Assembly (NCBI RefSeq): GCF_904846315.1
Contig: NZ_CAJHAF010000001.1
Coordinates: forward strand, 1,984,001 to 2,048,000
Origin: Psychrobacter jeotgali
Lineage (GTDB): Bacteria > Pseudomonadota > Gammaproteobacteria > Pseudomonadales > Moraxellaceae
Direction of reading: 5' to 3'
DNA length: 64,000 nucleotides
Below the pieces are notes generated by a model. That model saw nothing but the letters and a program-made list of their open reading frames with translations, was not told where the DNA came from and ran no database searches. The translations under genes were made by a program, and so were the position numbers. Positions 57,007-64,000 of the stretch are shown here, piece by piece. The first letter of the stretch is position 1; each line of letters begins with the position of its first letter.

Positions 57007-57636
57007 TTACTCTTCAACACCAGCATCTTGACCTTTATACTTCGCATTCGCGTAGTCCCAGTTCACTAGCTTGTCTAGGAACGTGTCAACATAGTCAGGA
57101 CGACGGTTGCGATAATCGATGTAGTACGCATGTTCCCACACGTCACAAGTTAGTACCGCTACTTGACCGTGAGCTAATGGGTTATCAGCGTTGCCAGTCT
57201 TAGCGATAGACAGTTTGCCGCCTACTTTGTCAGCAACTAGCCATGCCCAACCTGAACCAAACTGTGACGTTGCTGCGTTTTTGAACTCTTCACGGAACTT
57301 CTCATAGCTACCAAAATCTTCTTCGATTTTGCCTTTTAGATCGCCTGTTGGCTCACCGCCACCATTTTTTGGCGTCATGCAGTTCCAGTAGAATGTATGG
57401 TTCCATACTTGCGCTGCTTGGTTGAACATCGTTTGCTTGCTGTCATCTTTCGCAGTCGCTTCGATGATCTCTGGCAATGTCTTGCCTTCTAAACCTGAAC
57501 CCGGTAGCAACTCATTAAGCTTATTAACGTAAGCAGCATGGTGCTTGTCGTGGTGATATTCTAGCGTTTCAGCACTGATATGTGGCTCTAACGCATCTTT
57601 TGCATAAGGTAGTTCTGGTAAATTAATCTTTGACAT
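57007..57636 (-). CDS. sodB: Superoxide dismutase [Fe]
   Basis: Cytoplasmic iron superoxide dismutase, 209 residues. Metal ligands are His28 (LEYHHDKHH), His80 (VWNHTFYWN), Asp165 and His169 (DVWEHAYYIDY). FNQAAQVWNH with Gln76 marks the iron type; manganese enzymes place the corresponding Gln elsewhere. The start MSKINLPELPYAKDALEPHI is typical of SodB. AAGGA precedes the ATG. In other gammaproteobacteria sodB is Fur/RyhB-controlled; no such site could be identified here. The C-terminal tail GQDAGVEE is slightly longer than usual. Confidence 0.96.
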   Translation of the reverse strand: MSKINLPELPYAKDALEPHISAETLEYHHDKHHAAYVNKLNELLPGSGLEGKTLPEIIEATAKDDSKQTMFNQAAQVWNHTFYWNCMTPKNGGGEPTGDLKGKIEEDFGSYEKFREEFKNAATSQFGSGWAWLVADKVGGKLSIAKTGNADNPLAHGQVAVLTCDVWEHAYYIDYRNRRPDYVDTFLDKLVNWDYANAKYKGQDAGVEE

Positions 57637-58007
57637 AGTTATTTTATCCTTTATTTTGTCCTTGCTCGTTTAGCCCAGTTTATGATGTTTGGATGATATT
57701 GCAATCATGCAACAACGCATAATATCGGACTAAATTGGCTGAGTTTATTGTTGATGAATAAGGGTTATCGCTTTATGTGCTTGCGCACACTGTGATAAAG
57801 CTAACTTGAAAAACATAGTTAACTTTAGATTCACAAGCTATAAGCTATCATTCACTGTAGCTTGCCGACTAGTATAACAAAAGGGCGGATGAATATCCGT
57901 TACCGAATGTTATAGAGCGTATCATCGGTGCTATTAGCTATTCTAGGGTTAGCCGTTTAAAATAGCCAATAAATATTATTAAAGCCTTATATTACGGAAT
58001 ATCATCT
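57637..58007. other. Divergent spacer between sodB and rdgB
   Basis: 371 AT-rich bases. A short hairpin TGTGC-ttgc-GCACA (57777-57790) lies upstream of sodB. No assigned promoter or operator. Confidence 0.3.
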
Positions 58008-58685
58008 ATGCGTAGTTCTTTGTCTCAGCAGCACTCTCAAAACTCTTTATCTAAACACCCCTCAGCTCAAAAATGGGTACTTGCTAGCAACAATAAAGGT
58101 AAGCTTGCGGAGTTTAAACGATTATTTGCCGCCGCTAACTTAGACGTGACTATTATGCCGCAAGGTGAGCTTAATATCGAAGATGCTATTGAAGATGGTT
58201 TGAGCTTTGTGGAAAATGCCATTATAAAAGCACGTCATGCCAGCCGTAGCAGTGGCCTGCCCGCTATCGCTGATGATTCAGGCTTGTGTGTACCAGCTTT
58301 GGGTAATGCACCGGGGATTCATTCGGCACGCTATGCGGGTGTCCACGGCGATGATGCCAAAAATAACGCCAAACTTATCGAAGACTTACAACCTATACGA
58401 GTGCAAAACCCCAACACTTCCATAAAAGGGATGTTCGTCTGCGTATTGGCTATGGTGCGTCATGCCGACGACCCACTGCCCATCATAGCCCAAGGCTTAT
58501 GGCAGGGCGAGATATTGGAAGCACCAATGGGTGATGGCGGCTTTGGCTATGATCCATTATTTTGGTTACCTGAATTAAAATCAACCGCCGCTAGCATGAG
58601 CGCTACTGACAAAAACAAAATGAGCCATCGCGGGCAAGCCATGGCACAGCTATTACAGTCGATTCAGCTCAAAAGTAACACGTGA
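58008..58685 (+). CDS. rdgB: dITP/XTP pyrophosphatase (RdgB/HAM1)
   Basis: House-cleaning nucleotidase that converts dITP, ITP and XTP to monophosphates and prevents their use in DNA or RNA. The 225-residue protein has WVLASNNKGKLAEF (23-36), FVENAIIKARHAS (about 66-78), AIADDSGLCVPALG (about 86-99), GFGYDPLFWLPE (about 180) and KNKMSHRGQAM (about 205). Residues 1-21 are a Ser/Gln-rich extension not usual in the family; there is no better start downstream. Single gene, divergent from sodB. Confidence 0.95.
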   Translation: MRSSLSQQHSQNSLSKHPSAQKWVLASNNKGKLAEFKRLFAAANLDVTIMPQGELNIEDAIEDGLSFVENAIIKARHASRSSGLPAIADDSGLCVPALGNAPGIHSARYAGVHGDDAKNNAKLIEDLQPIRVQNPNTSIKGMFVCVLAMVRHADDPLPIIAQGLWQGEILEAPMGDGGFGYDPLFWLPELKSTAASMSATDKNKMSHRGQAMAQLLQSIQLKSNT

Positions 58686-58726
58686 CGGTTAGCATAAATA
58701 ATTGACTCCTTATAAAACAGATAATT

Positions 58727-58755
58727 TTTACTTTAATTAACAGATAGATTATACT
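58727..58755 (+). promoter_or_regulatory. Candidate promoter for tig
   Basis: TTTACT and TATACT with a 17-base spacer, giving a leader of about 265 bases before tig. The rest of the 339-base spacer 58686-59024 shows no other feature. Confidence 0.5.
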
Positions 58756-59024
58756 GTTCTACTTTTGAAATTTTATTATTAGCTACTATTTATCCCTTTT
58801 ACTCATCCTAAAGCTATATTGGGGTTTAGTGGTGGTTTATTACTGATACTCAATGAAGGCTATCGGTAATGTGGTTGGTGATTGCCAAACGCATTATTTA
58901 TCTCATAATTGGATACCGATTACGGCTTATTGATATCCCCTATTCATTCCAGCGGCAATCAACATAATGCGTAGGTATTTGCAGCGCGATTGCCAATTAT
59001 TTTAATCCTAAAGGTGTAACTAAC

Positions 59025-60362
59025 ATGGCCACAGATTTACAAATCACCACCAACAAGTTATCTGATAAAGAAACTCAGCTGACCGTTAAAGTTCCTGTCG
59101 AAAAAATTCAGAACAAAGTCGAAGGACGTATCAGCCAAGTTGCGAGAACCGCTAAAATTGATGGTTTCCGTAAAGGCAAAGTACCCATGTCGCATATCCG
59201 CTCACAGTATGGCGCTGGCATTCAGCAAGAAGTCATCAACGATGTGATCCGTGACACCGTATTTGAAGCCATTAAAGCCGAAGACATCCGCGCTGTAGGT
59301 ATGCCAAACATTGATGATGTTAAACTTGAAGACGATTTCTTAGTTTATCAAGCGACCGTTGAGATCTTCCCAGAAGTTGAAGTACAAGGTATCGATGAGA
59401 TCGAAGTTGAGCGTCATACCGCTACTGTCAATGACGAAGATGTCGATACTATGATCGAAAACTTACAAAAGCAGCGTGCTGAGTTCGTTGAGAAAAAAGG
59501 TATGGCTGCCAAAGACAACCAAGTTACTTTTGACTTTGAAGGCTCAATCGATGGCGAGAAGTTTGAAGGCGGCAGTGCCGAAGACTTTAAACTTATTATC
59601 GGTAGCAACCAGATGATTCCAGGCTTTGAAGCCGGTATCAAAGGTATGAAAGCTGGCGAAGAAAAAGTCATCGACGTGACCTTTCCAGAAGACTATCAAG
59701 CAGAGAACTTGGCCGGTAAAGAAGCCCAGTTCAAAATCAATGTAAAACTAGTGGAAAGATCTAAACTACCTGAAATCGACGATGAGTTCCTTGAGCTGTT
59801 CGGCGTGACTGAAGGTGGCGTTGAGAAGTTAAAAGAAGACGTGCGTAAAAACATGGAACGCGAGATTAAAAATGCAGCGCGTAGCCAAGTTAAGCAAGCT
59901 GCTTTTGACGCCCTACTAGAAAAGAACGAGTTTGACGTCCCAAGTGCGATGCTAGAGCAAGAGATTGAGCGTCAGCGCAATATGATGATGCAGCGTTTTG
60001 CCCAGCAGTTCGGCGGCAACACCGATGCTTTCGATAAAGACATGCTGCCAAATGAACTGTTTGAAGAGCAAGCGCTACGTGCTGCCCGTCTTGGTATCAT
60101 CGTTGCTCGTCTAATCGACACCAAAGGCATCGAAGTGGATCAAGATCGCGTAGAGAACTTCATCAAAGAAGCCGCTGAGAACTACGAAGATCCAGCAGAA
60201 GTTATCGAGTACTATACCAATGATCAGCAGCAACGTGCCAACATTGAGTCTGTAGTGCTAGAAGACCAAGTCGTTGATTATATTATCGATCAAGGTAAAG
60301 TAACCGATAAAGAAGTCAGCTATCAAGATCTATTAGCCGCTCAGCAGCAGCAAGCTATGTAA
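59025..60362 (+). CDS. tig: Trigger factor
   Basis: Ribosome-bound chaperone with peptidyl-prolyl isomerase activity. The 445-residue protein has the N-terminal ribosome-binding domain (1-110) with the signature GFRKGKVP (47-54), the FKBP-like PPIase domain (about 160-245, with [16 protein letters not shown] and [17 protein letters not shown]) and a long helical C-terminal domain ending in a Gln-rich tail (AAQQQQAM). AAAGGTG precedes the ATG. It begins the conserved tig-clpP-clpX order; a strong terminator follows, so clpP must have its own promoter. Confidence 0.97.
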   Translation: MATDLQITTNKLSDKETQLTVKVPVEKIQNKVEGRISQVARTAKIDGFRKGKVPMSHIRSQYGAGIQQEVINDVIRDTVFEAIKAEDIRAVGMPNIDDVKLEDDFLVYQATVEIFPEVEVQGIDEIEVERHTATVNDEDVDTMIENLQKQRAEFVEKKGMAAKDNQVTFDFEGSIDGEKFEGGSAEDFKLIIGSNQMIPGFEAGIKGMKAGEEKVIDVTFPEDYQAENLAGKEAQFKINVKLVERSKLPEIDDEFLELFGVTEGGVEKLKEDVRKNMEREIKNAARSQVKQAAFDALLEKNEFDVPSAMLEQEIERQRNMMMQRFAQQFGGNTDAFDKDMLPNELFEEQALRAARLGIIVARLIDTKGIEVDQDRVENFIKEAAENYEDPAEVIEYYTNDQQQRANIESVVLEDQVVDYIIDQGKVTDKEVSYQDLLAAQQQQAM

Positions 60363-60428
60363 GTTAGCATTTTTTGTACTGAGGTTTAAAAATATTTTTA
60401 AGCCTTAATATCAGATTAACAACTTATC

Positions 60429-60461
60429 AATGCCCTAACCCTATTGTTAGGGCATTTTTTA
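60429..60461 (+). terminator. Terminator after tig
   Basis: AATGCCCTAAC and GTTAGGGCATT form a perfect 11-bp stem with a six-base loop followed by TTTT. The remaining tig-clpP spacer to 60669 is AT-rich with no assigned site. Confidence 0.93.
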
Positions 60462-60669
60462 TGGTGATTACTGGCCTAGCCCTTGATAAGTGCAGACAGA
60501 CCCCTTATTAAGAGGGGATAATTTATTATTTTTCACATTAAAACGTTATTATTGTTATCCTAAAAAAGTTACCATAACCACATTTATTATTGGCTGGTCT
60601 ACCATACCATTATACTTATTAAATCAATTTTTAAATCCTTACTTATAAATTTATCAATAGGACCTTTCT

Positions 60670-61353
60670 ATGACAGATTATGATCGCATTACCGCTAACC
60701 CGCATTTTGATATGCTGATGAGTGCCCACAATGAAACTCAAGGCGCGCAAAATATTCAAAGCGCTTTAGTTCCGATGGTGGTTGAGCAGTCTTCACGCGG
60801 TGAACGCTCATTCGATATTTTCTCACGCCTACTCCGTGAGCGTGTTATCTTTTTGACCGGTCAGGTTGAAGACCACATGGCTAACCTTATCGTAGCGCAG
60901 TTGCTATTCTTAGAAGCTGAAAACCCTGACAAAGATATTCATTTATATATCAACTCGCCAGGCGGTTCAGTGAGCGCCGGTTTGGCTATCTTTGATACGA
61001 TGAACTTTATCAAACCTGAAGTTTCTACCATTTGTATGGGCGGTGCTTATAGCATGGGCTCATTCTTGTTAGCCGCAGGCGAAAAAGGCAAACGTTATGC
61101 CCTGGCCAACTCGCGCGTGATGATTCATCAGCCTTCAGGCGGCGCTCAAGGTCAAGCTACCGATATCGAGATTAACGCCCGCGAGATTCTAAAAACTCGT
61201 GCTCGCTTAAATGAGATTTTGGCTGAGCGTACGGGTCAACCTTTAGAGAAAATCGAAAAAGACGTTGAGCGTGACTTTTGGTTAGATGCTAAAGAAGCTA
61301 AAGAATACGGTTTAGTTGACGAAGTACTTGAGCGTCGTCCTACGTCGTTATAA
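60670..61353 (+). CDS. clpP: ATP-dependent Clp protease proteolytic subunit
   Basis: Serine protease that forms the double-heptamer chamber used with ClpX or ClpA. In the 227-residue protein the catalytic triad is Ser128 ([14 protein letters not shown]), His153 ([11 protein letters not shown]) and Asp202 ([12 protein letters not shown]). The sequence before the Ser is GGAY where most proteins have GQAA, a noticeable variation near the active site. The N-terminal ~25 residues include a propeptide region. AGGA precedes the ATG. clpX follows after 148 bases, the usual pair. Confidence 0.96.
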   Translation: MTDYDRITANPHFDMLMSAHNETQGAQNIQSALVPMVVEQSSRGERSFDIFSRLLRERVIFLTGQVEDHMANLIVAQLLFLEAENPDKDIHLYINSPGGSVSAGLAIFDTMNFIKPEVSTICMGGAYSMGSFLLAAGEKGKRYALANSRVMIHQPSGGAQGQATDIEINAREILKTRARLNEILAERTGQPLEKIEKDVERDFWLDAKEAKEYGLVDEVLERRPTSL

Positions 61354-61501
61354 GGTATAAAGAAGTTAAAGGCAGGCTGTACTTTAGTTACTAAAGCTTC
61401 ACTTATTAAAAAGTGTGGTCTGCTAATTTTACTTTCTGTACGCTATAACCGCTCTCTTGCGAGTCAACTAGATAAGATTTAAATTTTAGGAGTGCCTGTA
61501 T

Positions 61502-62779
61502 ATGGCAGAAGATAAAAACCCGCATTGTTCGTTTTGCGGTAAAGCCAAAAGCGAAGTTGAACAACTCATAGCCGCCGATGACGCCAATATTTGTAACGAG
61601 TGTATCGAGCTTTGTACCGACCTAATCGCTGATAGCGCTGACAGTGACGATGATAATGATAGCGAGATTGATACCACTTGGGTGAATAAAAAACTGCCCA
61701 CCCCCAAAGAGCTACGGGCAAAACTTGATGAGTACGTCATTGGGCAAGATGCGGCCAAAAAAGCTTTGGCAGTAGCGGTTTATAATCATTATAAACGTCT
61801 AAAAGTCAGCCAAACTTTAGCCAGTGATAGCAAAAAATCAAAGATTGGCGCTGATGATGCAATGGTTGAATTGGCTAAAAGTAATATCTTACTAATCGGT
61901 CCAACCGGCTCTGGTAAAACTTTATTAGCCCAGACCTTAGCACGCTTGCTCGATGTGCCTTTCGCCATGGCAGACGCCACCACCTTAACTGAAGCAGGTT
62001 ATGTGGGTGAGGATGTCGAGAATATTGTTCAAAAACTATTGCAAGCCTCTGATTATGACGTAAGCAAGGCTGAACAAGGCATCATCTATATTGATGAGAT
62101 TGATAAAATCAGTAAAAAAGGCGATAACCCTTCTATCACTCGTGACGTTTCAGGTGAAGGGGTGCAACAAGCCCTGCTTAAGCTTATTGAGGGTACGGTT
62201 GCTGCTATTCCGCCGCATGGTGGTCGTAAGCATCCGCAGCAAGAGCTTATCCAAGTCGATACCAGCAATATCCTGATTATCGTTGGCGGGGCGTTTGCAG
62301 GACTCGATAAAGTCATTCAGCAGCGTACTGAAAAAACCGGCATTGGCTTTAATGCTGATGTGAGCTCAAAAGATGACAGCAAACGCAGCTCAGACTTATT
62401 GCAGCAAGTTGAGCCTGAGGATTTGATCAAGTTTGGTCTAATCCCCGAGCTGATCGGTCGTCTGCCAGTATTAGCGGCTTTAGAAGAGCTAGATGAAGAG
62501 GCATTGGTGCAAATATTGACCGAGCCCAAGAACGCTTTGGTCAAACAATACAGCTATCTATTCGATATGGAAGGTGCTGAGATTAGCTTTACCAAAGAAG
62601 CCTTGGATGCGATTGCCAAAAAGGCTATGGCACGTAAAACAGGGGCTCGTGGTCTACGCTCTATCGTTGAGAATGCGCTACTCGAAACTATGTACGAGCT
62701 GCCTTCAATGGAAAACGTCAAGACTGTGCTCGTTGATGAGCAAGTGATTAATGAAGGGAAAGTCCCTAAAATTGCTTAA
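61502..62779 (+). CDS. clpX: ATP-dependent Clp protease ATP-binding subunit ClpX
   Basis: AAA+ unfoldase that selects substrates (for example ssrA-tagged proteins) and feeds ClpP. The 425-residue protein has the N-terminal zinc domain with Cys9, Cys12, Cys31 and Cys34, Walker A GPTGSGKT (133-140), Walker B IIYIDE (194-199), the ClpP-docking IGF loop at 281-283 and the sensor II region [15 protein letters not shown] near 378. An Asp-rich linker ([10 protein letters not shown]) after the zinc domain is longer than usual. AGGAG precedes the ATG. A terminator follows the gene. Confidence 0.97.
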   Translation: MAEDKNPHCSFCGKAKSEVEQLIAADDANICNECIELCTDLIADSADSDDDNDSEIDTTWVNKKLPTPKELRAKLDEYVIGQDAAKKALAVAVYNHYKRLKVSQTLASDSKKSKIGADDAMVELAKSNILLIGPTGSGKTLLAQTLARLLDVPFAMADATTLTEAGYVGEDVENIVQKLLQASDYDVSKAEQGIIYIDEIDKISKKGDNPSITRDVSGEGVQQALLKLIEGTVAAIPPHGGRKHPQQELIQVDTSNILIIVGGAFAGLDKVIQQRTEKTGIGFNADVSSKDDSKRSSDLLQQVEPEDLIKFGLIPELIGRLPVLAALEELDEEALVQILTEPKNALVKQYSYLFDMEGAEISFTKEALDAIAKKAMARKTGARGLRSIVENALLETMYELPSMENVKTVLVDEQVINEGKVPKIA

Positions 62780-62810
62780 AATATTATTCTAAGTTATATA
62801 GTACATAAAA

Positions 62811-62848
62811 CGGCGTCTGGCTTATCGTATAGCAGACGCCTTTTTTTA
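62811..62848 (+). terminator. Terminator after clpX
   Basis: GGCGTCTG and CAGACGCC form an 8-bp GC-rich stem with a 13-base loop, then TTTTTTT; 33 bases after the clpX stop. The following 62849-63130 has a low-quality open frame but no convincing gene. Confidence 0.92.
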
Positions 62849-63137
62849 TGGCTTATTACTTCGATACTCGCTTGGTTATCTTGCAAGCGGCAGCTACTAG
62901 TCAGCCGCGCTGCTTGATTAATAATAACGCCAAAATAATGGACGTTATCCAGCGAATTATAATAGCGTCGTTAATCAAGCTAATAAGCTATGGCATAAGC
63001 CTAAAGGTAAGAAAAATAGGAAAGATAAGTCCGTTACCCAATCATAGCTATCTAAATCAATCAACTTAGAATACTTAATAAATTGGGCTATGATAATTTT
63101 CAGACGTTTTATAACTTTAATTTGGTACAATGATACT

Positions 63138-63220
63138 ATTAGGGCTTAATTAACACTTTTAACTGCCATTTAAGCCCTAACTAAATAAAACTGTACTATC
63201 TAAAATAGTGCAGTTTTTAT
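63138..63220 (+). ncRNA. Candidate small RNA upstream of the cytochrome gene
   Basis: Two hairpins stand in series: a perfect 11-bp stem TTAGGGCTTAA/TTAAGCCCTAA (63139-63149 and 63170-63180) and a 13-bp stem AAAACTGTACTAT/ATAGTGCAGTTTT with one G-U pair and a five-base loop (63187-63217) followed by TATT, terminator-like. A -10-like TACAAT lies at 63126-63131, though no clear -35 is seen. The layout suits an independent RNA of about 80 nucleotides, or an attenuator in the leader of the next gene, which starts 119 bases further on. Confidence 0.4.
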
Positions 63221-63338
63221 TGCTTATATTTATGACTTGTTTTTTCAGGAAAATTTGATTATAGAATGGACATTCTGCCTATAAATATAGCATATAAGTA
63301 TGCATTCACATATTATTTTTTATCATAAGGATATGCCA

Positions 63339-64000
63339 ATGAAGCCATTTTCATCAGCCAAATATTCTGCCTTTGCGGTCACTCTTTTTACTATTAGCGC
63401 CATCGGTATTGCAGGTTGTAGTGACGATCAAAGTGTCAAAGCAACAGAACGTGTCGAAGAAGCGGAAGCTTTAGCAAGAGTGAAATCACTTGAAGCTCGT
63501 GCAGAAGCGCTAAAAAGCGATGCTTCTTCAGCGCCGAGTAGTAAACTAACTATCAGTATGCCTGATGAATCTACCATTCCTGATAACGAATATGGAGAGT
63601 CCGTACGCCGAGGTCTACAAATCGTTAACAACACTTATAAGGAACTACCTGATCACGTGGGCAACCAGCTAAACTGTACCAGTTGTCACCTAAACAATGG
63701 CTCAGAAGCTTATGCGGCTCCATGGAATGGTCTGCCCGGTATTTTTCCTATCTATCGTTCACGTGATGCTCGAGTTAACTCATTACAAGAGCGTGTCAAT
63801 GGTTGTTTTCAACGTTCGATGAATGGTAAATCCTTGGATTTGGGCTCAGATGATATGAACGCCATAATCTCCTACATGACTTGGCTATCACAAGATATGC
63901 CTATTGGGGTTTCTCCAGAGGGTCGAGGCTTTGTAGAAATCGACAATACCCTGACGCCTGACCCCGAAAAAGGTAAAGAAATATTTGCCTCTACCTGTGT
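63339..64000 (+). CDS. Lipoprotein c-type cytochrome, TsdA-like (3' end missing)
   Basis: 220 codons are present and the frame is open at the window edge. A lipoprotein signal ends in the lipobox IAGC (Cys27). A helical charged stretch (about 35-62) precedes the first haem site CTSCH (Cys113, Cys116, His117). The following RVNGCFQRSMNGKSL places Cys156 where thiosulfate dehydrogenases (TsdA, SoxA-like) have the axial Cys ligand of haem 1, and YMTWLSQDMPIG is also TsdA-like. The window ends at KEIFASTC, probably the start of a second CxxCH. ATG 63339 has AAGG eight bases ahead. Thiosulfate to tetrathionate oxidation is inferred. Confidence 0.8.
   Translation, partial: MKPFSSAKYSAFAVTLFTISAIGIAGCSDDQSVKATERVEEAEALARVKSLEARAEALKSDASSAPSSKLTISMPDESTIPDNEYGESVRRGLQIVNNTYKELPDHVGNQLNCTSCHLNNGSEAYAAPWNGLPGIFPIYRSRDARVNSLQERVNGCFQRSMNGKSLDLGSDDMNAIISYMTWLSQDMPIGVSPEGRGFVEIDNTLTPDPEKGKEIFASTC

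Noticed and set aside
62848..63069. 73-codon open frame after clpX
   Set aside because: Begins within the clpX terminator tail, has no ribosome-binding site, and its composition (Ile/Lys/Asn-rich, no motif) looks like translated AT-rich spacer.

Overview
The window looks like a chromosomal stretch of a Moraxellaceae gammaproteobacterium, most likely Psychrobacter or a close relative. This is judged from the protein sequences (short-form HisG, Fe-type SodB, FadBA, ClpPX), the gene order around rpoB and the murA-his cluster, AT-rich spacers, and many Asp/Asn/Ser/Thr-rich insertions in housekeeping enzymes. The genus call is an inference from memory of such proteins, not from a database search.

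Positions 1-12900 form one continuous leftward information-processing block: rpsL-rpsG-fusA-tuf (the str operon), then tRNA-Trp-secE-nusG-rplK-rplA-rplJ-rplL-rpoB (rpoB runs off the left edge). Three good sigma70-type promoters (before rpsL, tuf and tRNA-Trp), a terminator after tuf and an attenuator-like hairpin between rplL and rpoB divide the block into transcription units. The rpsG-fusA spacer holds a nested set of inverted repeats that looks like a structured RNA.

Positions 13000-30700 carry an EcsC-family protein, fabB-pabB, the cell-envelope/histidine cluster ibaG-murA-hisG-hisD-hisC, an exported esterase, the envelope-maintenance neighbours dolP-like lipoprotein/yraN/rsmI, a PfkB-family kinase, metY (sulfur assimilation into homocysteine) and nfuA (Fe-S delivery).

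Positions 30700-33900 are accessory. Two direct copies of a 143-bp MITE-like element flank an alpha/beta hydrolase gene, and the second copy has replaced the last codons and stop of that gene. An AhpD-like protein and a glutathione S-transferase follow. Positions 33950-38850 form a probable pyridine-nucleotide recycling region: a PncC/CinA-C-like NMN amidase, a lipoprotein phosphatase, a fused NMN adenylyltransferase/Nudix protein, nicotinamide phosphoribosyltransferase (nadV) and an SGNH hydrolase overlapping nadV.

Positions 38900-64000 are mostly single genes: zinc-free L31 (rpmE2), small lipoproteins, a FAD oxidoreductase, LOG-family hydrolase, DnaQ/ExoX-like exonuclease, M23 peptidase, dtd, psd, HD-domain nucleotidase, DUF1287, isochorismatase-like protein, a BudC-like reductase, fadBA, a polyprenyl synthase, DUF72, sodB, rdgB, the proteostasis run tig-clpP-clpX, and a lipoprotein TsdA-like cytochrome c cut by the right edge. 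I saw no CRISPR array, prophage, rRNA or complete insertion sequence. No defence-type or clearly unprecedented multi-gene system stands out; the most interesting signals are the MITE pair, the rpsG-fusA structure, a candidate small RNA before the cytochrome gene, and the NAD-recycling neighbourhood.
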